Shown: positions 48,313-57,595 of the stretch, in pieces
How the letters are laid out: every line of letters starts with the position of its first letter
Numbering within the stretch: position 1 is the first letter of the stretch
Assembly (NCBI RefSeq): GCF_019458805.1
Contig: NZ_JAIBOA010000003.1
Location: forward strand, 1-64,000
Reading direction: 5' to 3'
DNA: 64,000 bases
Origin: Actinomadura parmotrematis
Lineage (GTDB): Bacteria > Actinomycetota > Actinomycetes > Streptosporangiales > Streptosporangiaceae
Made by a program: the position numbers and the translations under genes
The notes under the pieces: generated by a model
Told to the model about the DNA's origin: nothing
The model's database searches: none
The model's input: the letters and a program-made list of their open reading frames with translations, nothing else

Positions 48313-49407
48313 TCAGGCGAGCAGCGGCAGCGCCACCTCGAAGCGGCAGCCCGGCCCGCTGTTGGCCACCCCGATCTCGCCCGCGTGCGCCTCCACGATG
48401 CCGCGCGCGATGGCGAGCCCGAGGCCCCCGCCGCCGCCCGGCGTCCGCGCCGCCTCCCCGCGGAAGGCCACGTCGAAGACGCGCGGCAGGTCCTCCTCGG
48501 GGATGCCGCCGCAGGCGTCGGCGACGCTGACGAGCGCGCGCCCGTCCCGCGCCTCCCCGACGATCCGCACCGTCCCGTCGCTCGGGGTGTGCCGGATCGC
48601 GTTCACCACCAGGTTGCGGAGCGCCCGCCCGAACTCGGCCGCGTCCACCCGCACCGGCAGGCCGCCCGCCACGTCCCCGCTGATCCGCACGCCCTTGGCG
48701 CGGGCGAGCGGCTCGGCGCCCGCGACGGCCTCGGCGACGAGGTCGGCGAGGCCGACCCGCCGCTCGGACAGCCGGAGCGCGCCCGCGTGGATGCGCGACA
48801 GCTCGAACAGGTCGTCGACCAGCTCGGCGAGCCGCTCCACCTCCACCCGCATCCGCCCGTGGTAGCGGTGCGCGGTCGCGGCGTCGTCGACGACGCCGTC
48901 CTCCAGCGCCTCGGCCATGGCGCGCAGCCCGGCGAGCGGCGTCCGCAGGTCGTGGCTGACCCAGGCGACGAGCTCGCGGCGGCTCGCCTCGGAGTCGCGC
49001 AGGCGCGCGTAGGCGGCGTCCAGCTCGCGCGACAGCTCGGCCAGCTCGGCGGGCAGCCGCGCGTCCGGCCGCCGGAACTCCGCCGCCCGCACCGCCTCCA
49101 CCAGCGTCCGCGCCGACCGCACGAGGCGCCGCCCGAGCAGCACCGACACCGCCATCGCCACGGCCCCGGCGGCGGTGACGACGGCGAGCACCACCGTCAG
49201 GTCGTGCCGGTTGATCAGCATCATCAGCGAGATGACGACGACGCCCGACACCGTCGCGAGCACCGTCGCGGCGCCGACCACGGCGAGCTGGACGGCGACC
49301 GACCGGTCCCGCCAGAGGTGCAGCAGGCCGAGCCCGGCGGCGGCGACGGCGGCCGCCGCGACCGCGGCGTACCAGGCGACCCAGAGCAGGTCCTGCGGGG
49401 AGATCAC
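48313..49407 (-). CDS. Two-component sensor histidine kinase
   Basis: The 364-residue kinase has two or three N-terminal helices (LLWVAWYAAVAAAAVAAAGL, VVGAATVLATVSGVVVISLM) and almost no periplasmic loop. A HAMP-like linker is followed by the H-box WVSHDLRTPLAGL, N-box NLVVNAIRHTP, G1 VADACGGIP and G2 GGGGGLGLAIARG. It should sense a membrane or intracellular cue. The GTG start overlaps the regulator stop by four bases. Confidence 0.93.
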   Translation of the reverse strand: MISPQDLLWVAWYAAVAAAAVAAAGLGLLHLWRDRSVAVQLAVVGAATVLATVSGVVVISLMMLINRHDLTVVLAVVTAAGAVAMAVSVLLGRRLVRSARTLVEAVRAAEFRRPDARLPAELAELSRELDAAYARLRDSEASRRELVAWVSHDLRTPLAGLRAMAEALEDGVVDDAATAHRYHGRMRVEVERLAELVDDLFELSRIHAGALRLSERRVGLADLVAEAVAGAEPLARAKGVRISGDVAGGLPVRVDAAEFGRALRNLVVNAIRHTPSDGTVRIVGEARDGRALVSVADACGGIPEEDLPRVFDVAFRGEAARTPGGGGGLGLAIARGIVEAHAGEIGVANSGPGCRFEVALPLLA

Positions 49408-50117
49408 GCGTCCGCCGGCTCGTACCGGTAGCCGACGCCCCACACCGTGACGAGGCGGCGGGGCGCGGCCGGATCCGCCTCGATCTTCTCCCGCAGCCGC
49501 CGCACGTGCACGGTGACCGTCGAGGTGTCGCCGAACGACCAGCCCCACACCCGCTCCAGCAGCTCCTCGCGGGTGAGCACCCGCCGGGGGTGGCGCAGCA
49601 GGTGGGCGAGCAGGTCGAACTCGCGGGCCGTCAGGGCGAGCGGGACGCCGTCCAGCGCCGCCTCGTGCGCGCCCGCGTCCAGGACGAGGCCGCCGTCGCG
49701 GAGCCGCCCGCCGCCCGGCCGCACGCCGCCGCGCGCCCGGCGCAGCACCGACCGCACCCGGAGCGCCAGCTCGCGCGGGCTGAACGGCTTGGTCACGTAG
49801 TCGTCGGCGCCGATCTCCAGGCCGGCGAGCCGGTCGGTCTCGGCGCCGAGCGCGGTCAGCATCACGATCGGGACGGCCGACGCCGCGCGCAGCCGCCGGC
49901 ACACCTCCAGGCCGCCGAGGCCGGGCAGCATGAGGTCGAGCACGACGAGGTCGGGCGGGTCGGCGAGCGCGCGGGCGAGCGCCCGCCGCCCGTCGGCGAG
50001 GCACTCGACGGCGTGCCCGTCGCGGGTCAGGTAGCGGGCGACGACCTCGGCCACGGTCGGGTCGTCGTCCACCACGAGGACCCGGCCGGCCGCCGCGTCC
50101 CCGGAGGCTGCGGTCAT
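49404..50117 (-). CDS. OmpR/PhoB-family response regulator
   Basis: The 237-residue regulator has a receiver domain (VLVVDDDPTVAEV, phosphoacceptor Asp61 in DLVVLDLMLPG, Lys in YVTKPFSPREL) and a C-terminal winged helix (LTAREFDLLAHLLRHPRRVL, TVTVHVRRLREKIE, LVTVWGVGYRYEP). It overlaps the sensor kinase gene and starts at ATG 50117. Targets are unknown; the divergent membrane-protein gene at 50302 is a candidate. Confidence 0.95.
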   Translation of the reverse strand: MTAASGDAAAGRVLVVDDDPTVAEVVARYLTRDGHAVECLADGRRALARALADPPDLVVLDLMLPGLGGLEVCRRLRAASAVPIVMLTALGAETDRLAGLEIGADDYVTKPFSPRELALRVRSVLRRARGGVRPGGGRLRDGGLVLDAGAHEAALDGVPLALTAREFDLLAHLLRHPRRVLTREELLERVWGWSFGDTSTVTVHVRRLREKIEADPAAPRRLVTVWGVGYRYEPADA

Positions 50118-50301
50118 GCCCGCCACGCTACGCGCGCCCCGCACCGCCGCCGGGGCGCGCGGCCGTTCCGTCACCGGGCCGTAAGGACCCCGCCGGGCGG
50201 TCGCGATACGGGCGTGCCGGGCGGTGCCCGATTGTCGACCGATTCCCCTGACACGAGACAAGGGGGATGTGTCGGGGCGTATTGCTCGCTTTAATGGCCG
50301 G

Positions 50302-50943
50302 ATGGTGCAATCCCGACCGGCTCCCGCCCCCTCGCCGGGCGCCGCGATCGTCGCGGTGCTGTTCGGCGGAGCCCTCGCCACGGCCGTCGCGTTCGTCCTG
50401 GTCCTGATCTTCGATCTCGCGGTGCCCCACCTGTCGATGAGCCTCGGCGCGCTGAAGAGCCTCCGCAACGGCGTGCTGCTCGTCCAGGCGCTGCTCGTCG
50501 GGGGCATCGTCGGCTTCGCGCTGCTGCTCGCCAGGGCGCGGGCGCCCCTCGGCCTCATCGCCGGGCCGGTCGCCGCCTTCGTCGCGAACGAGGTCGCCGA
50601 ACTGCTCTACTACTTCGGCTACCTCACCCTGTGGCGGCACCTGAGCTTCGCCCTGGCGAAGTCCTTCTACACGTCGAGCTGGACGCACCTCACCCCGTTC
50701 ACGCTGCTCACCATCGTGCTCGGGCCGCTCGTCGCGCTGCTGCTGGCCTTCCTCGCGTCGCGGCGGGCGCCGGCCGCCGGGTCCGCGCCGCGGCCCGGCC
50801 CGCAGTGGGGCCCGCAGCCGCCGTACGGCGGGCAGCCTCCCTACGGCGGACGGCCGCCGTACGCGGGGCAGCCGCCTTACGGCGGCCCGCCCGCGCCGCC
50901 GTCCGGCCCGTCCTACGGGAACGTGCCGCCCCCGCCGGCCTAG
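50302..50943 (+). CDS. Multi-pass membrane protein with PYGG-repeat tail
   Basis: ATG 50302 (MVQSRPAPAPSPG) gives 213 residues; an upstream in-frame GTG at 50224 would add 26 hydrophilic residues. Four helices are seen (AIVAVLFGGALATAVAFVLV, GVLLVQALLVGGIVGFALLL, APLGLIAGPVAAFVANEVAE, FTLLTIVLGPLVALLLAFLA). The C-terminal tail contains four PPYGG/PPYAG-type repeats, common in actinomycete membrane proteins. The function is unknown. It diverges from the response regulator. Confidence 0.75.
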   Translation: MVQSRPAPAPSPGAAIVAVLFGGALATAVAFVLVLIFDLAVPHLSMSLGALKSLRNGVLLVQALLVGGIVGFALLLARARAPLGLIAGPVAAFVANEVAELLYYFGYLTLWRHLSFALAKSFYTSSWTHLTPFTLLTIVLGPLVALLLAFLASRRAPAAGSAPRPGPQWGPQPPYGGQPPYGGRPPYAGQPPYGGPPAPPSGPSYGNVPPPPA

Positions 50944-51027
50944 GGGACCGCCCCTGAGGGGGTATCAGGGGGAAGGTCGTCCCCGGGTGTGATGACGGTG
51001 GCGCCGGCGGCCCATACCGTTATGGGC

Positions 51028-51195
51028 ATGGCTCGAACAATCCTCACCATCGCCGGAATCGTCCTCGCCGTCTGGCTCCTCTTCACCGTTCTCGGCTGGG
51101 TCTTCGCGCTGCTGAAGTTCTTCCTCTTCGTCGGCATCGTCGCCGTCATCGTGATGCTCGTCGTCAAGCTGGTCGCGAAGAGCCCCAGAACCTAG
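51028..51195 (+). CDS. Small membrane protein
   Basis: ATG 51028 (MARTILTIAGIVLAVWLL) encodes 55 residues that form two closely spaced helices (TIAGIVLAVWLLFTVLGWVF and FFLFVGIVAVIVMLVVKLVA) with a basic tail. An ATG six bases earlier is possible. Short proteins like this are widespread in actinobacteria. The role is unknown. Its composition, strong hydrophobic pattern and conserved-looking start support a real gene. Confidence 0.65.
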   Translation: MARTILTIAGIVLAVWLLFTVLGWVFALLKFFLFVGIVAVIVMLVVKLVAKSPRT

Positions 51196-51277
51196 TAACC
51201 AACCCCTTGCACCGGTATCGCCCGGCGCCCGATGATGCGCAGACAGCCTGGCGCTCCGACGGCGAAGGAGTAGTACC

Positions 51278-52840
51278 GTGCCCGTCCTGACCGATCTGCT
51301 GCGCGAGCGGGCGCGGCAGCACCCGGACCGCATCATCTTCCACGCCGGTGACGAGAGCGTCACCTACGCCGAGTTCGACGCCCGCGCGGACCGGGTGGCC
51401 GCCGCCCTCGCCGCGGCCGGCGTCGGGCCCGGCGACCGGGTCGCGGTGCTCGACAAGAACTCGGTCGAGTACCAGGAGGTGCTGTTCGGCGCCGCCCGCG
51501 CCGGCGCCGTCCAGGTCCCGGTCAACTACCGGCTCGCCCCCGACGAGGTCGCCTACATCGTCGACAACGCCGAGGCCAAGGTGCTGGTCGCCGGCCCGGA
51601 GTTCACGCCCGTGCTGGACGCGGTCGCGGACCGGCTGAAGCACACCGGCCTGCTCCTCGTCGCCGGCGGCGAGGGCCACGCCTACCGCGACTACCGGTCC
51701 TGGGTCGAGGCGACCGGGACCGCCCCGCCCGACCACCGGGCCGACGGCGGCGACGTCTTCGTGCAGCTGTACTCCTCGGGCACGACGGGCCGCCCCAAGG
51801 GCGTCATGCTCACCCACGACAACTTCCTGTCGGTGCTGCCGCTCATCGACGACCTGTGGGCGATGGGCGAGCACACCGTCCTCATGGTCGCGATGCCGAT
51901 GTACCACGTCGCGGGCTGCGCCTGCGCGGTCGCCATCGTCTTCAAGGGCGTGACCGGCGTCATCGCCCGCGAGCCCGACCCGGTCGCGATCGCCGCCGCG
52001 ATCGAGCGGCACGCCGTCACCCACATCTTCCTCGTGCCGGTGCTGCTGCAGTTCATGCAGCTGATGCCCGAGGTCGCCGCGCACGACCTGTCCAGCCTGG
52101 AGCTGCTGCTCTACGGCGCCTCGCCGATCAGCGACGACGTGCTGCGCGGCGCGATGGCGATGCTGCCCGGCTGCCGGTTCATGCAGGTCTACGGCCTCAC
52201 CGAGACGACCGGCGCGATCACCTACCTGCCGCCCGAGGACCACGACCCCGACGGCCCGCACCCCGCGCGGCTCCGCAGCGCCGGCATCCCGAACCCGATG
52301 GTGGAGCTGCGCATCGCCGACCCGGCGACCGGCGAGGACGCCGCGGCGGGCGAGGTCGGCGAGATCTGGTGCCGCACCCCGCAGAACATGCTGGGCTACT
52401 GGGCGCTGCCCGAGGCGACCGCCGCCGCGCTCCCCGAGGGCGGCTGGTTCCGCACCGGCGACGCCGGCTACCTCGACGCCGACGGCTACCTCTACATCCA
52501 CGACCGGGTCAAGGACATGATCATCTCGGGTGGGGAGAACATCTACCCGGCCGAGGTCGAGAACGTCCTCATGGGCCACCCGCAGGTGGCCGACTGCGCC
52601 GTCATCGGCGTCCCGGACGAGCGCTGGGGCGAGACGCCGAAGGCGATCGTCGTGCTCGCCGGGGACGCCGACGCCACCGACCGCGACCTCATCGACCACT
52701 GCCGCGAGCGCCTCGCCCACTTCAAGTGCCCGTCCAGCGTGGAGCGGCGGGACGCGATCCCGCGCAACCCCACCGGCAAGATCCTCAAGCGGGAGCTGCG
52801 CGCGCCCTACTGGGAGGGCGAGGACCGCGCCGTCCACTGA
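51278..52840 (+). CDS. Long-chain fatty acid--CoA ligase (AMP-dependent)
   Basis: The 520-residue ANL-superfamily enzyme activates a carboxylic acid as an acyl-adenylate and then forms the CoA thioester. Motifs are the P-loop YSSGTTGRPKGVMLTHDN, MVAMPMYHVAG, YGLTETTGAITYL, GWFRTGDAGYLDADGYLYIH, DRVKDMIISGGENIYPAEVE and the C-terminal catalytic lysine in NPTGKILKREL. The substrate is probably a fatty or aromatic acid. It starts at GTG 51278. The stop lies in a GC-rich repeat. Confidence 0.93.
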   Translation: MPVLTDLLRERARQHPDRIIFHAGDESVTYAEFDARADRVAAALAAAGVGPGDRVAVLDKNSVEYQEVLFGAARAGAVQVPVNYRLAPDEVAYIVDNAEAKVLVAGPEFTPVLDAVADRLKHTGLLLVAGGEGHAYRDYRSWVEATGTAPPDHRADGGDVFVQLYSSGTTGRPKGVMLTHDNFLSVLPLIDDLWAMGEHTVLMVAMPMYHVAGCACAVAIVFKGVTGVIAREPDPVAIAAAIERHAVTHIFLVPVLLQFMQLMPEVAAHDLSSLELLLYGASPISDDVLRGAMAMLPGCRFMQVYGLTETTGAITYLPPEDHDPDGPHPARLRSAGIPNPMVELRIADPATGEDAAAGEVGEIWCRTPQNMLGYWALPEATAAALPEGGWFRTGDAGYLDADGYLYIHDRVKDMIISGGENIYPAEVENVLMGHPQVADCAVIGVPDERWGETPKAIVVLAGDADATDRDLIDHCRERLAHFKCPSSVERRDAIPRNPTGKILKRELRAPYWEGEDRAVH

Positions 52841-52918
52841 CGGGCGCCGCCGCCGGGCGCCACTGACGGGCGCCACTGACGGGCGCCGCCGCCGGGCGCC
52901 GCCGCCGGGCGCCGCCCG
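52834..52918. repeat. Short imperfect tandem repeats at the ligase 3' end
   Basis: CCACTGACGGGCGCC occurs three times (beginning at about 52834, 52860 and 52872), mixed with GCCGCCGCCGGGCGCC-type units. The first unit contains the ligase stop codon. The tract fills the gap between convergent genes, is able to form several GC-rich hairpins, and may terminate transcription. Confidence 0.55.
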
Positions 52919-52919
52919 C

Positions 52920-53807
52920 TCAGCGGAAGCTGACCAGCGCGGCGACGGGCCGGTGGTCGGACGAGCGGACCGGCTGATCCGGCACCTCGCACGACATGGC
53001 GGTGTCCTTCGGGACGAACAGGTAGTCGCTCTTGGCGACGGCGCGCCCCGCCGCGTCCTGCAGCGTCTTCGCGGCGCGGCTCCGGGGCCCCTGGTCGCAC
53101 TCGGCGCGGTCGCGGTAGAGGACGTCCAGCGGGGCCGCCGTCGGCGCGTCGGTGAGGTCGCCGCCGACGATGGCGCGGCCGCCGCCGGCGAGCTCGGCGA
53201 GCCGGCCGGTCTGCTTGCGGCGCCAGGCCCCGGACGGGTCCTCGGCGGTGCCGCTCAGCTGGACGGTGCAGAGCCGGGTCTGCCACGCGGCGACCGTCCC
53301 GCAGAGCGCGGTCCGGCCGTGCCCGGCCGGCGCCGGCAGCGCGGGCGACTCCACGTTGTCGATCTTGCCCTGGACGCCGAGCGCGACGCCGGGGCGGCCC
53401 TGGCCGTTCGCGCAGGCGCGGGTGCCGCCGGAGGCGGCGAACTCCCAGGTCCAGCCGTGCATGGCGGCGGTCTTGCCGACGGCGACGACGGTCGCCGAGC
53501 ACACCTCCTGGAGGAGGACGGCGTTCGCGCCGACCCTGCGGCCGCCGACCACGGTGCCGGCGATCTGCTGGGAGATGCGCCTCGCCAGCTCGGCCGGGCG
53601 GGCGCCGAGGGGGCAGCCGGGCCGGACGTCGCCGCAGACGTTCCACGTCAGCGCGGTGAGGGTGACCTGCTCGGCGGCGGGGCGCTCCTCGTCGCCGAGG
53701 CCGGGGACCGAGCCCTTCTCGATGGCGGCGCCGGCGCCGGCGAACGCCACGATGGCGCCGGCACCGCACACGGCGAGCAAGGGGATCAGAGCGCGGGGGG
53801 CTCGCAC
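52920..53807 (-). CDS. Exported endonuclease/exonuclease/phosphatase family protein
   Basis: The 295-residue protein has an N-terminal signal or anchor (ALIPLLAVCGAGAIVAFAGA) and an EEP fold: LTALTWNVCGD, LLQEVCSATVVAV, GRAIVGGDLTDAP, KSDYLFVP and SSDHRPVAALVSF hold the Asn, Glu, Asp and His residues of the active site. It may act on extracellular nucleic acid, phospholipid or phosphoinositide. Three 14-base repeats lie in its leader, directly upstream of GGAGC and the GTG start. Confidence 0.87.
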   Translation of the reverse strand: MRAPRALIPLLAVCGAGAIVAFAGAGAAIEKGSVPGLGDEERPAAEQVTLTALTWNVCGDVRPGCPLGARPAELARRISQQIAGTVVGGRRVGANAVLLQEVCSATVVAVGKTAAMHGWTWEFAASGGTRACANGQGRPGVALGVQGKIDNVESPALPAPAGHGRTALCGTVAAWQTRLCTVQLSGTAEDPSGAWRRKQTGRLAELAGGGRAIVGGDLTDAPTAAPLDVLYRDRAECDQGPRSRAAKTLQDAAGRAVAKSDYLFVPKDTAMSCEVPDQPVRSSDHRPVAALVSFR

Positions 53808-53821
53808 ACATGCTCCAGATG

Positions 53822-53863
53822 GGTGAATCAGGGAAGGTGGATCAGGGAAGGTGGATCAGGGAA
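53822..53863 (-). repeat. Three 14-base tandem repeats in the leader of the EEP gene
   Basis: GGTGAATCAGGGAA (53822-53835) is followed by two identical GGTGGATCAGGGAA units (53836-53849 and 53850-53863) and a degenerate fourth start. They lie 15-57 bases before the GTG of the minus-strand EEP gene, so they read TTCCCTGATCCACC on its leader. They could be regulator-binding iterons or a variable spacer. Confidence 0.7.
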
Positions 53864-53896
53864 GGCGGATCCAGCGGGGGCCGCCGGGAAATCTCA

Positions 53897-55120
53897 TCAC
53901 ACAAGATCCATTGCCGCCAGCGTTTCGCCGCGCCGGGCCCGCCGCAGCAGCGCGAGACCGATCCCGGCACCGGCGAACTGGAACCCCGCGATCGCGAGGA
54001 ACAGGCCGCCCGGCCCGATCGTATCCGCCGTGAGGCCGGTGAGCGCGGCGCCGAGCGCGGACGCGCCGATCTTCAGGCTGCCCGCGGTGGTGTTGACCTG
54101 CCCGAGCCGCTCGGCCGGCGCCTCGCGCTGGCGGAGCATCAGCGTCGCCGCGAACACCGGCCCCTCGGCGGCGCCCGCGACCGCGAACACCGCGAGCGCC
54201 CAGCCGAGCGACGGCATGGCGGGCAGCAGCGCGAGGGCGCCGCCGAACCCGGCGAGGCCCGCGAACAGCACCGGCAGCGCCGCCCGGACCGTCAGCCACC
54301 GGCTGCACGCGAGCGACCCGGCGAGCGCGCCGGCCGAGAACGCCACGAGCAGCTGCCCGCCGCCGCTCGCCGGCGCCCCGAACCGCTCGGCGAGCAGCAC
54401 CGACGACACCGCGACGCCGCCGAACCCGAGCCAGGCGAGCGTCGTCGCGACGGTGAAGGCGCGCAGCACCGGCAGCCGCGCGAGGACCGCCAGCCCGCCG
54501 GTGACCACCTCGCCGAGCCCCGGGCGCGCGGCCGGCCCGCCCGCCGGCCCGGGTCCGGGCACGCGGACGAACGGCAGCGCCGCGAGGCCGAGCGCCGCCG
54601 CGACGACCATCGCCGCGCCCGCGTGCGCCCCGCCGTACAGGGACGCGACGACGGCGGCGAGGCCCGGCCCGGCGATCGAGGCGACGTCGTAGCTGGCGGC
54701 CTCCAGCCCGTAGGCGCGCGGCAGCAGCGGCGCCGGGACGAACCGCGGCAGCAACCCGCTCAGCGCGACCACCACCGGCTCGGTCAGCCCGACCGCGACG
54801 GCGGCGACGGCGGCGACCGCGAGCGGCGCGGCGCCGGCGAGCGCCAGCAGCAGCGCGGCCGCCGCGACGTACCCGGCGGCCATCGCGACCGCGACCCGCC
54901 CGGGGCGCGCGACCCGGTCCAGGAGATGGCCGGCGACGGGGCCGCTCAGCACGTACGGCAGCGTCATCGCCGTCTGCAGGAACCCCGCCGTCGCGGCGTG
55001 CCCGGTCCGCGCGGCGACCGCCAGGACCAGGGCCGTCGCCATGCCCTCCGCCGAGATGCGCAGCGGGGTGGCGGCGGCCAGGTGAACGGGCAGGGACGCG
55101 CCGGAGCGGGGGCGGTGCAT
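53897..55120 (-). CDS. MFS transporter
   Basis: The 407-residue protein has 12 hydrophobic segments of the major facilitator type, with GHLLDRVARPGRVAVAMAAG as the loop 2-3 motif, DVASIAGPGLAAVVASLYGG in helix 5 and GQVNTTAGSLKIGASALGAA in the second half. It resembles actinobacterial drug or metabolite exporters. The substrate is unknown. It diverges from arcA across about 80 bases. Confidence 0.9.
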   Translation of the reverse strand: MHRPRSGASLPVHLAAATPLRISAEGMATALVLAVAARTGHAATAGFLQTAMTLPYVLSGPVAGHLLDRVARPGRVAVAMAAGYVAAAALLLALAGAAPLAVAAVAAVAVGLTEPVVVALSGLLPRFVPAPLLPRAYGLEAASYDVASIAGPGLAAVVASLYGGAHAGAAMVVAAALGLAALPFVRVPGPGPAGGPAARPGLGEVVTGGLAVLARLPVLRAFTVATTLAWLGFGGVAVSSVLLAERFGAPASGGGQLLVAFSAGALAGSLACSRWLTVRAALPVLFAGLAGFGGALALLPAMPSLGWALAVFAVAGAAEGPVFAATLMLRQREAPAERLGQVNTTAGSLKIGASALGAALTGLTADTIGPGGLFLAIAGFQFAGAGIGLALLRRARRGETLAAMDLV

Positions 55121-55201
55121 CCCTGCATGGTGGCATGAGGGGCGATGACGGCACGTCCGCCCGATAGGTAACGATCAGTGCCGCTTAGACTGGTCCGGGT
55201 G

Positions 55202-56413
55202 ATGGACAACACGACCCACGAGCACCGCGTCACCAGCGAGGTGGGGCGGCTCCGCACCGTGATGCTGCACCGGCCGGGCGCCGAGCTGAAGCGCCTCACC
55301 CCGCGCAACAGCGACAAGCTGCTCTTCGACGCGATCCCCTGGGTCGGCCGGGCGCAGGAGGAGCACGACGCGTTCGCGCAGGCGCTGCGCGACCGCGGCG
55401 TCGAGGTCCTCTACCTCGCCGAGCTGCTCCAGGACGCCCTGGAGTACGGGGAGGCCCGCGCCCGGGCGATCGCCGACGTCACCGCCGACCCGCGCTGGGG
55501 CGACCAGCTCCGCCGCGCCGTCACCGGCTACCTGGAGGACCAGGACCCCGAGCACCTCGCGCACGCCCTCATCGCCGGGCTCGCGCACGAGGAGCTGAAG
55601 GCCGGCCACGGCCTGGTCTACCGGCTGATGGACCGGCTCGACTTCATCATCGACCCGCTGCCCGGCCTGCTGTTCACCCGCGACAGCAGCGCCTGGATCG
55701 GCGACCGGGTCGCGGTGACGAGCCTGGCGATGCCGGCCCGCCGCGCCGAGTCGGCGATCACCGGGCTGATCTACCGGCACCACCCGCGGTTCGCCGGCGC
55801 GGGCCCGGTGTACGACCCGTCGCTGGAGCACCTGGAGGGCGGCGACGTGCTGCTGCTCTCGCCGGGCGTGCTCGCCGTCGGCACCGGCGAGCGCACCACC
55901 CCGGCGGGCGTCGAGCGCCTGGCCCGGCAGGTGTTCGGGGCGGGCCTCGCGCACACCGTGCTCGCCGTCCCGATCGCGCAGGAGCGCGCGACGATGCACC
56001 TGGACACCGTCTGCACGATGGTCGACATCGACACCGTCGTCATGTACCCGCCGGTCGCGCACTCGCTGACCGCCTACGCCGTCACCGCCGCGAACGGCGA
56101 CCTGGACGTGGCGCCCGAGCGCCCGTTCCTGGAGGCCGCCGCCGACGCGATGGGCCTGGACCGGCTGAAGGTCATCGACACCGGCCTGGACCCGGTCACC
56201 GCCGAGCGCGAGCAGTGGGACGACGGCAACAACACCCTCGCCATCGCGCCGCGCCTCGCCGTCGCCTACGAGCGCAACATCGAGACGAACGCGCAGCTGG
56301 AGGCGTTCGGGATCGAGGTCATCCGGATCAGCGGCAGCGAGCTCGGCAGCGGCCGCGGCGGCCCGCGCTGCATGTCCTGCCCCATCCTGCGCGACCCGCC
56401 GCCCGCGCCCTGA
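55202..56413 (+). CDS. arcA: Arginine deiminase
   Basis: The 403-residue enzyme hydrolyses arginine to citrulline and ammonia. It shows [52 protein letters not shown], the catalytic His region [13 protein letters not shown] and the nucleophilic cysteine in GPRCMSCPI near the end. ATG 55202 is preferred to the upstream in-frame GTGs. No arcB, arcC or antiporter gene is adjacent, so the full ATP-yielding pathway is not encoded here; acid or nitrogen roles are possible. A 17-bp hairpin terminator follows. Confidence 0.95.
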   Translation: MDNTTHEHRVTSEVGRLRTVMLHRPGAELKRLTPRNSDKLLFDAIPWVGRAQEEHDAFAQALRDRGVEVLYLAELLQDALEYGEARARAIADVTADPRWGDQLRRAVTGYLEDQDPEHLAHALIAGLAHEELKAGHGLVYRLMDRLDFIIDPLPGLLFTRDSSAWIGDRVAVTSLAMPARRAESAITGLIYRHHPRFAGAGPVYDPSLEHLEGGDVLLLSPGVLAVGTGERTTPAGVERLARQVFGAGLAHTVLAVPIAQERATMHLDTVCTMVDIDTVVMYPPVAHSLTAYAVTAANGDLDVAPERPFLEAAADAMGLDRLKVIDTGLDPVTAEREQWDDGNNTLAIAPRLAVAYERNIETNAQLEAFGIEVIRISGSELGSGRGGPRCMSCPILRDPPPAP

Positions 56414-56425
56414 CCTGCCATGACG

Positions 56426-56462
56426 CGCGCGGCCCCGCACCGGATCGGTGCGGGGCCGCGCG
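56426..56462. terminator. Strong hairpin terminator after arcA
   Basis: CGCGCGGCCCCGCACCG (56426-56442) and CGGTGCGGGGCCGCGCG (56446-56462) form a perfect 17-bp stem with a three-base loop, 13 bases past the arcA stop. There is no U run. It separates arcA from the convergent ATPase gene. Confidence 0.8.
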
Positions 56463-56597
56463 GAAGCTGGCAGCTCGGGCGGTACCGACGGGGGCACGGC
56501 AGCGCCCGAGCTTGGGTGGACCCTACAAGGTCATGACATGTCAGGACCAGCCGGGGTGCGCCCGGATGTCGCGGAGCGGTCCGCGGCGGGCCCGGCC

Positions 56598-57137
56598 TCA
56601 GCCCGGGTAGGCGCGGGACGTGGTCTCGTGCCGGGGCCGGGTCGCGAGGTCGTCGGGCTCGTCCGGGACGTCGGCCAGCTCGGCGAACTCCGGGATCGCG
56701 GCGTGCGCGGCGACCGGCGGGACGGTGCGGCGCGCGTCGCCGTGCCGCGGCGCGTCGAGCGTCGCCCACACGGTGGTCGCGCCGTCCTCGTGGCGGACGC
56801 CCCAGTCGCGCGAGAGCGTCTCGACGATGCCGAGGCCGCGGCCGCCGAGCGAGGACAGCGTCCCCGGGCCGCGGCGCGGCTCGGTGGAGGCGCCGCCGTC
56901 GCTGACCGCCAGCTCCAGCAGGTCGCCGCGGTGCGCCCAGGACAGCCGGACCTGCCCCGACGGGAGCGGGCGGGCGTGCCGCAGGGCGTTGCTCAGCAGC
57001 TCGCTGACGATGACGTTGGCGTCGTCCACGGCCGTCTCGGGAACGCCCGAGGCGGTGAGGTCGGCGCTGAGCCGGCGGCGGGCGGCGGACACGCTGGACG
57101 CCGCGTGCGGCAGGAGTACGACGCTCGACGTTCTCAC
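56598..57137 (-). CDS. RsbW-like ATP-binding protein (anti-sigma factor kinase family)
   Basis: GTG 57137 (MRTSSVVLLPHAASSV) gives 179 residues; the frame is open to 57320 and a start at MFPVPSYR is possible. The HATPase_c domain has N-box VIVSELLSNALRHARP, G1 VSDGGAS and G2 LGGRGLGIVETLSRDWG, as in the many small actinomycete GHKL ATPases. It may phosphorylate an STAS antagonist such as the one at 44096. The C-terminal ~50 residues are acidic and low-complexity. Confidence 0.85.
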   Translation of the reverse strand: MRTSSVVLLPHAASSVSAARRRLSADLTASGVPETAVDDANVIVSELLSNALRHARPLPSGQVRLSWAHRGDLLELAVSDGGASTEPRRGPGTLSSLGGRGLGIVETLSRDWGVRHEDGATTVWATLDAPRHGDARRTVPPVAAHAAIPEFAELADVPDEPDDLATRPRHETTSRAYPG

Positions 57138-57495
57138 CTCCCCGTGATCGCGGCTGCGGCTGCTCGGACGGGCTCCGGCACCGCTCTTCCGGTACGACCG
57201 AAATGCCCGGTAACTGGGGACCGGAAACATGCCGGAAACCGGCCGCCGGTGCCGTGACGTGCGCCGCGACGTGCGCAGAGCCAGCCGGACACGGCGCTCA
57301 CCCCCGTACACAACAGCCAACGGAACCCCATCCTCAACGGAAACCCAAGAGGGATCTATCCACCCTGGCGCGGATTACTCCTCCGGCAGGCGTTTCGTCC
57401 GTCACATCGACGGATCGCCGATTTTTCGCCCCGGGGTCCACCCCGCCCGCCGCCAAGATCGCGCAAAGGCCCCCCGCCCGCCCCCCGCCGCCCAT

Positions 57496-57595
57496 GACCA
57501 CCCGGTCGCCCTCCGTCGAGATGCGGCGTGTTGGCCTCTGGGAGCGCTCCCAGAGGCCAACACGCCGCATCTCAACCGCGGGTGACCGGGCGGTC
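57496..57595. repeat. 100-nt nested palindrome, copy 2
   Basis: Outer arms GACCACCCGGTC (57496-57507) and GACCGGGCGGTC (57584-57595) pair with one mismatch. Ten-nt spacers separate them from inner arms GAGATGCGGCGTG (57518-57530) and CACGCCGCATCTC (57561-57573). The 30-nt tip (57531-57560) is perfectly self-complementary, TTGGCCTCTGGGAGC with its reverse complement, so 57518-57573 is one 56-nt perfect palindrome. Outer and inner arms match copy 1 at 31463; tip and spacers differ. The stop codon of the histidine kinase gene (57572-57574) lies inside it. Confidence 0.9.
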
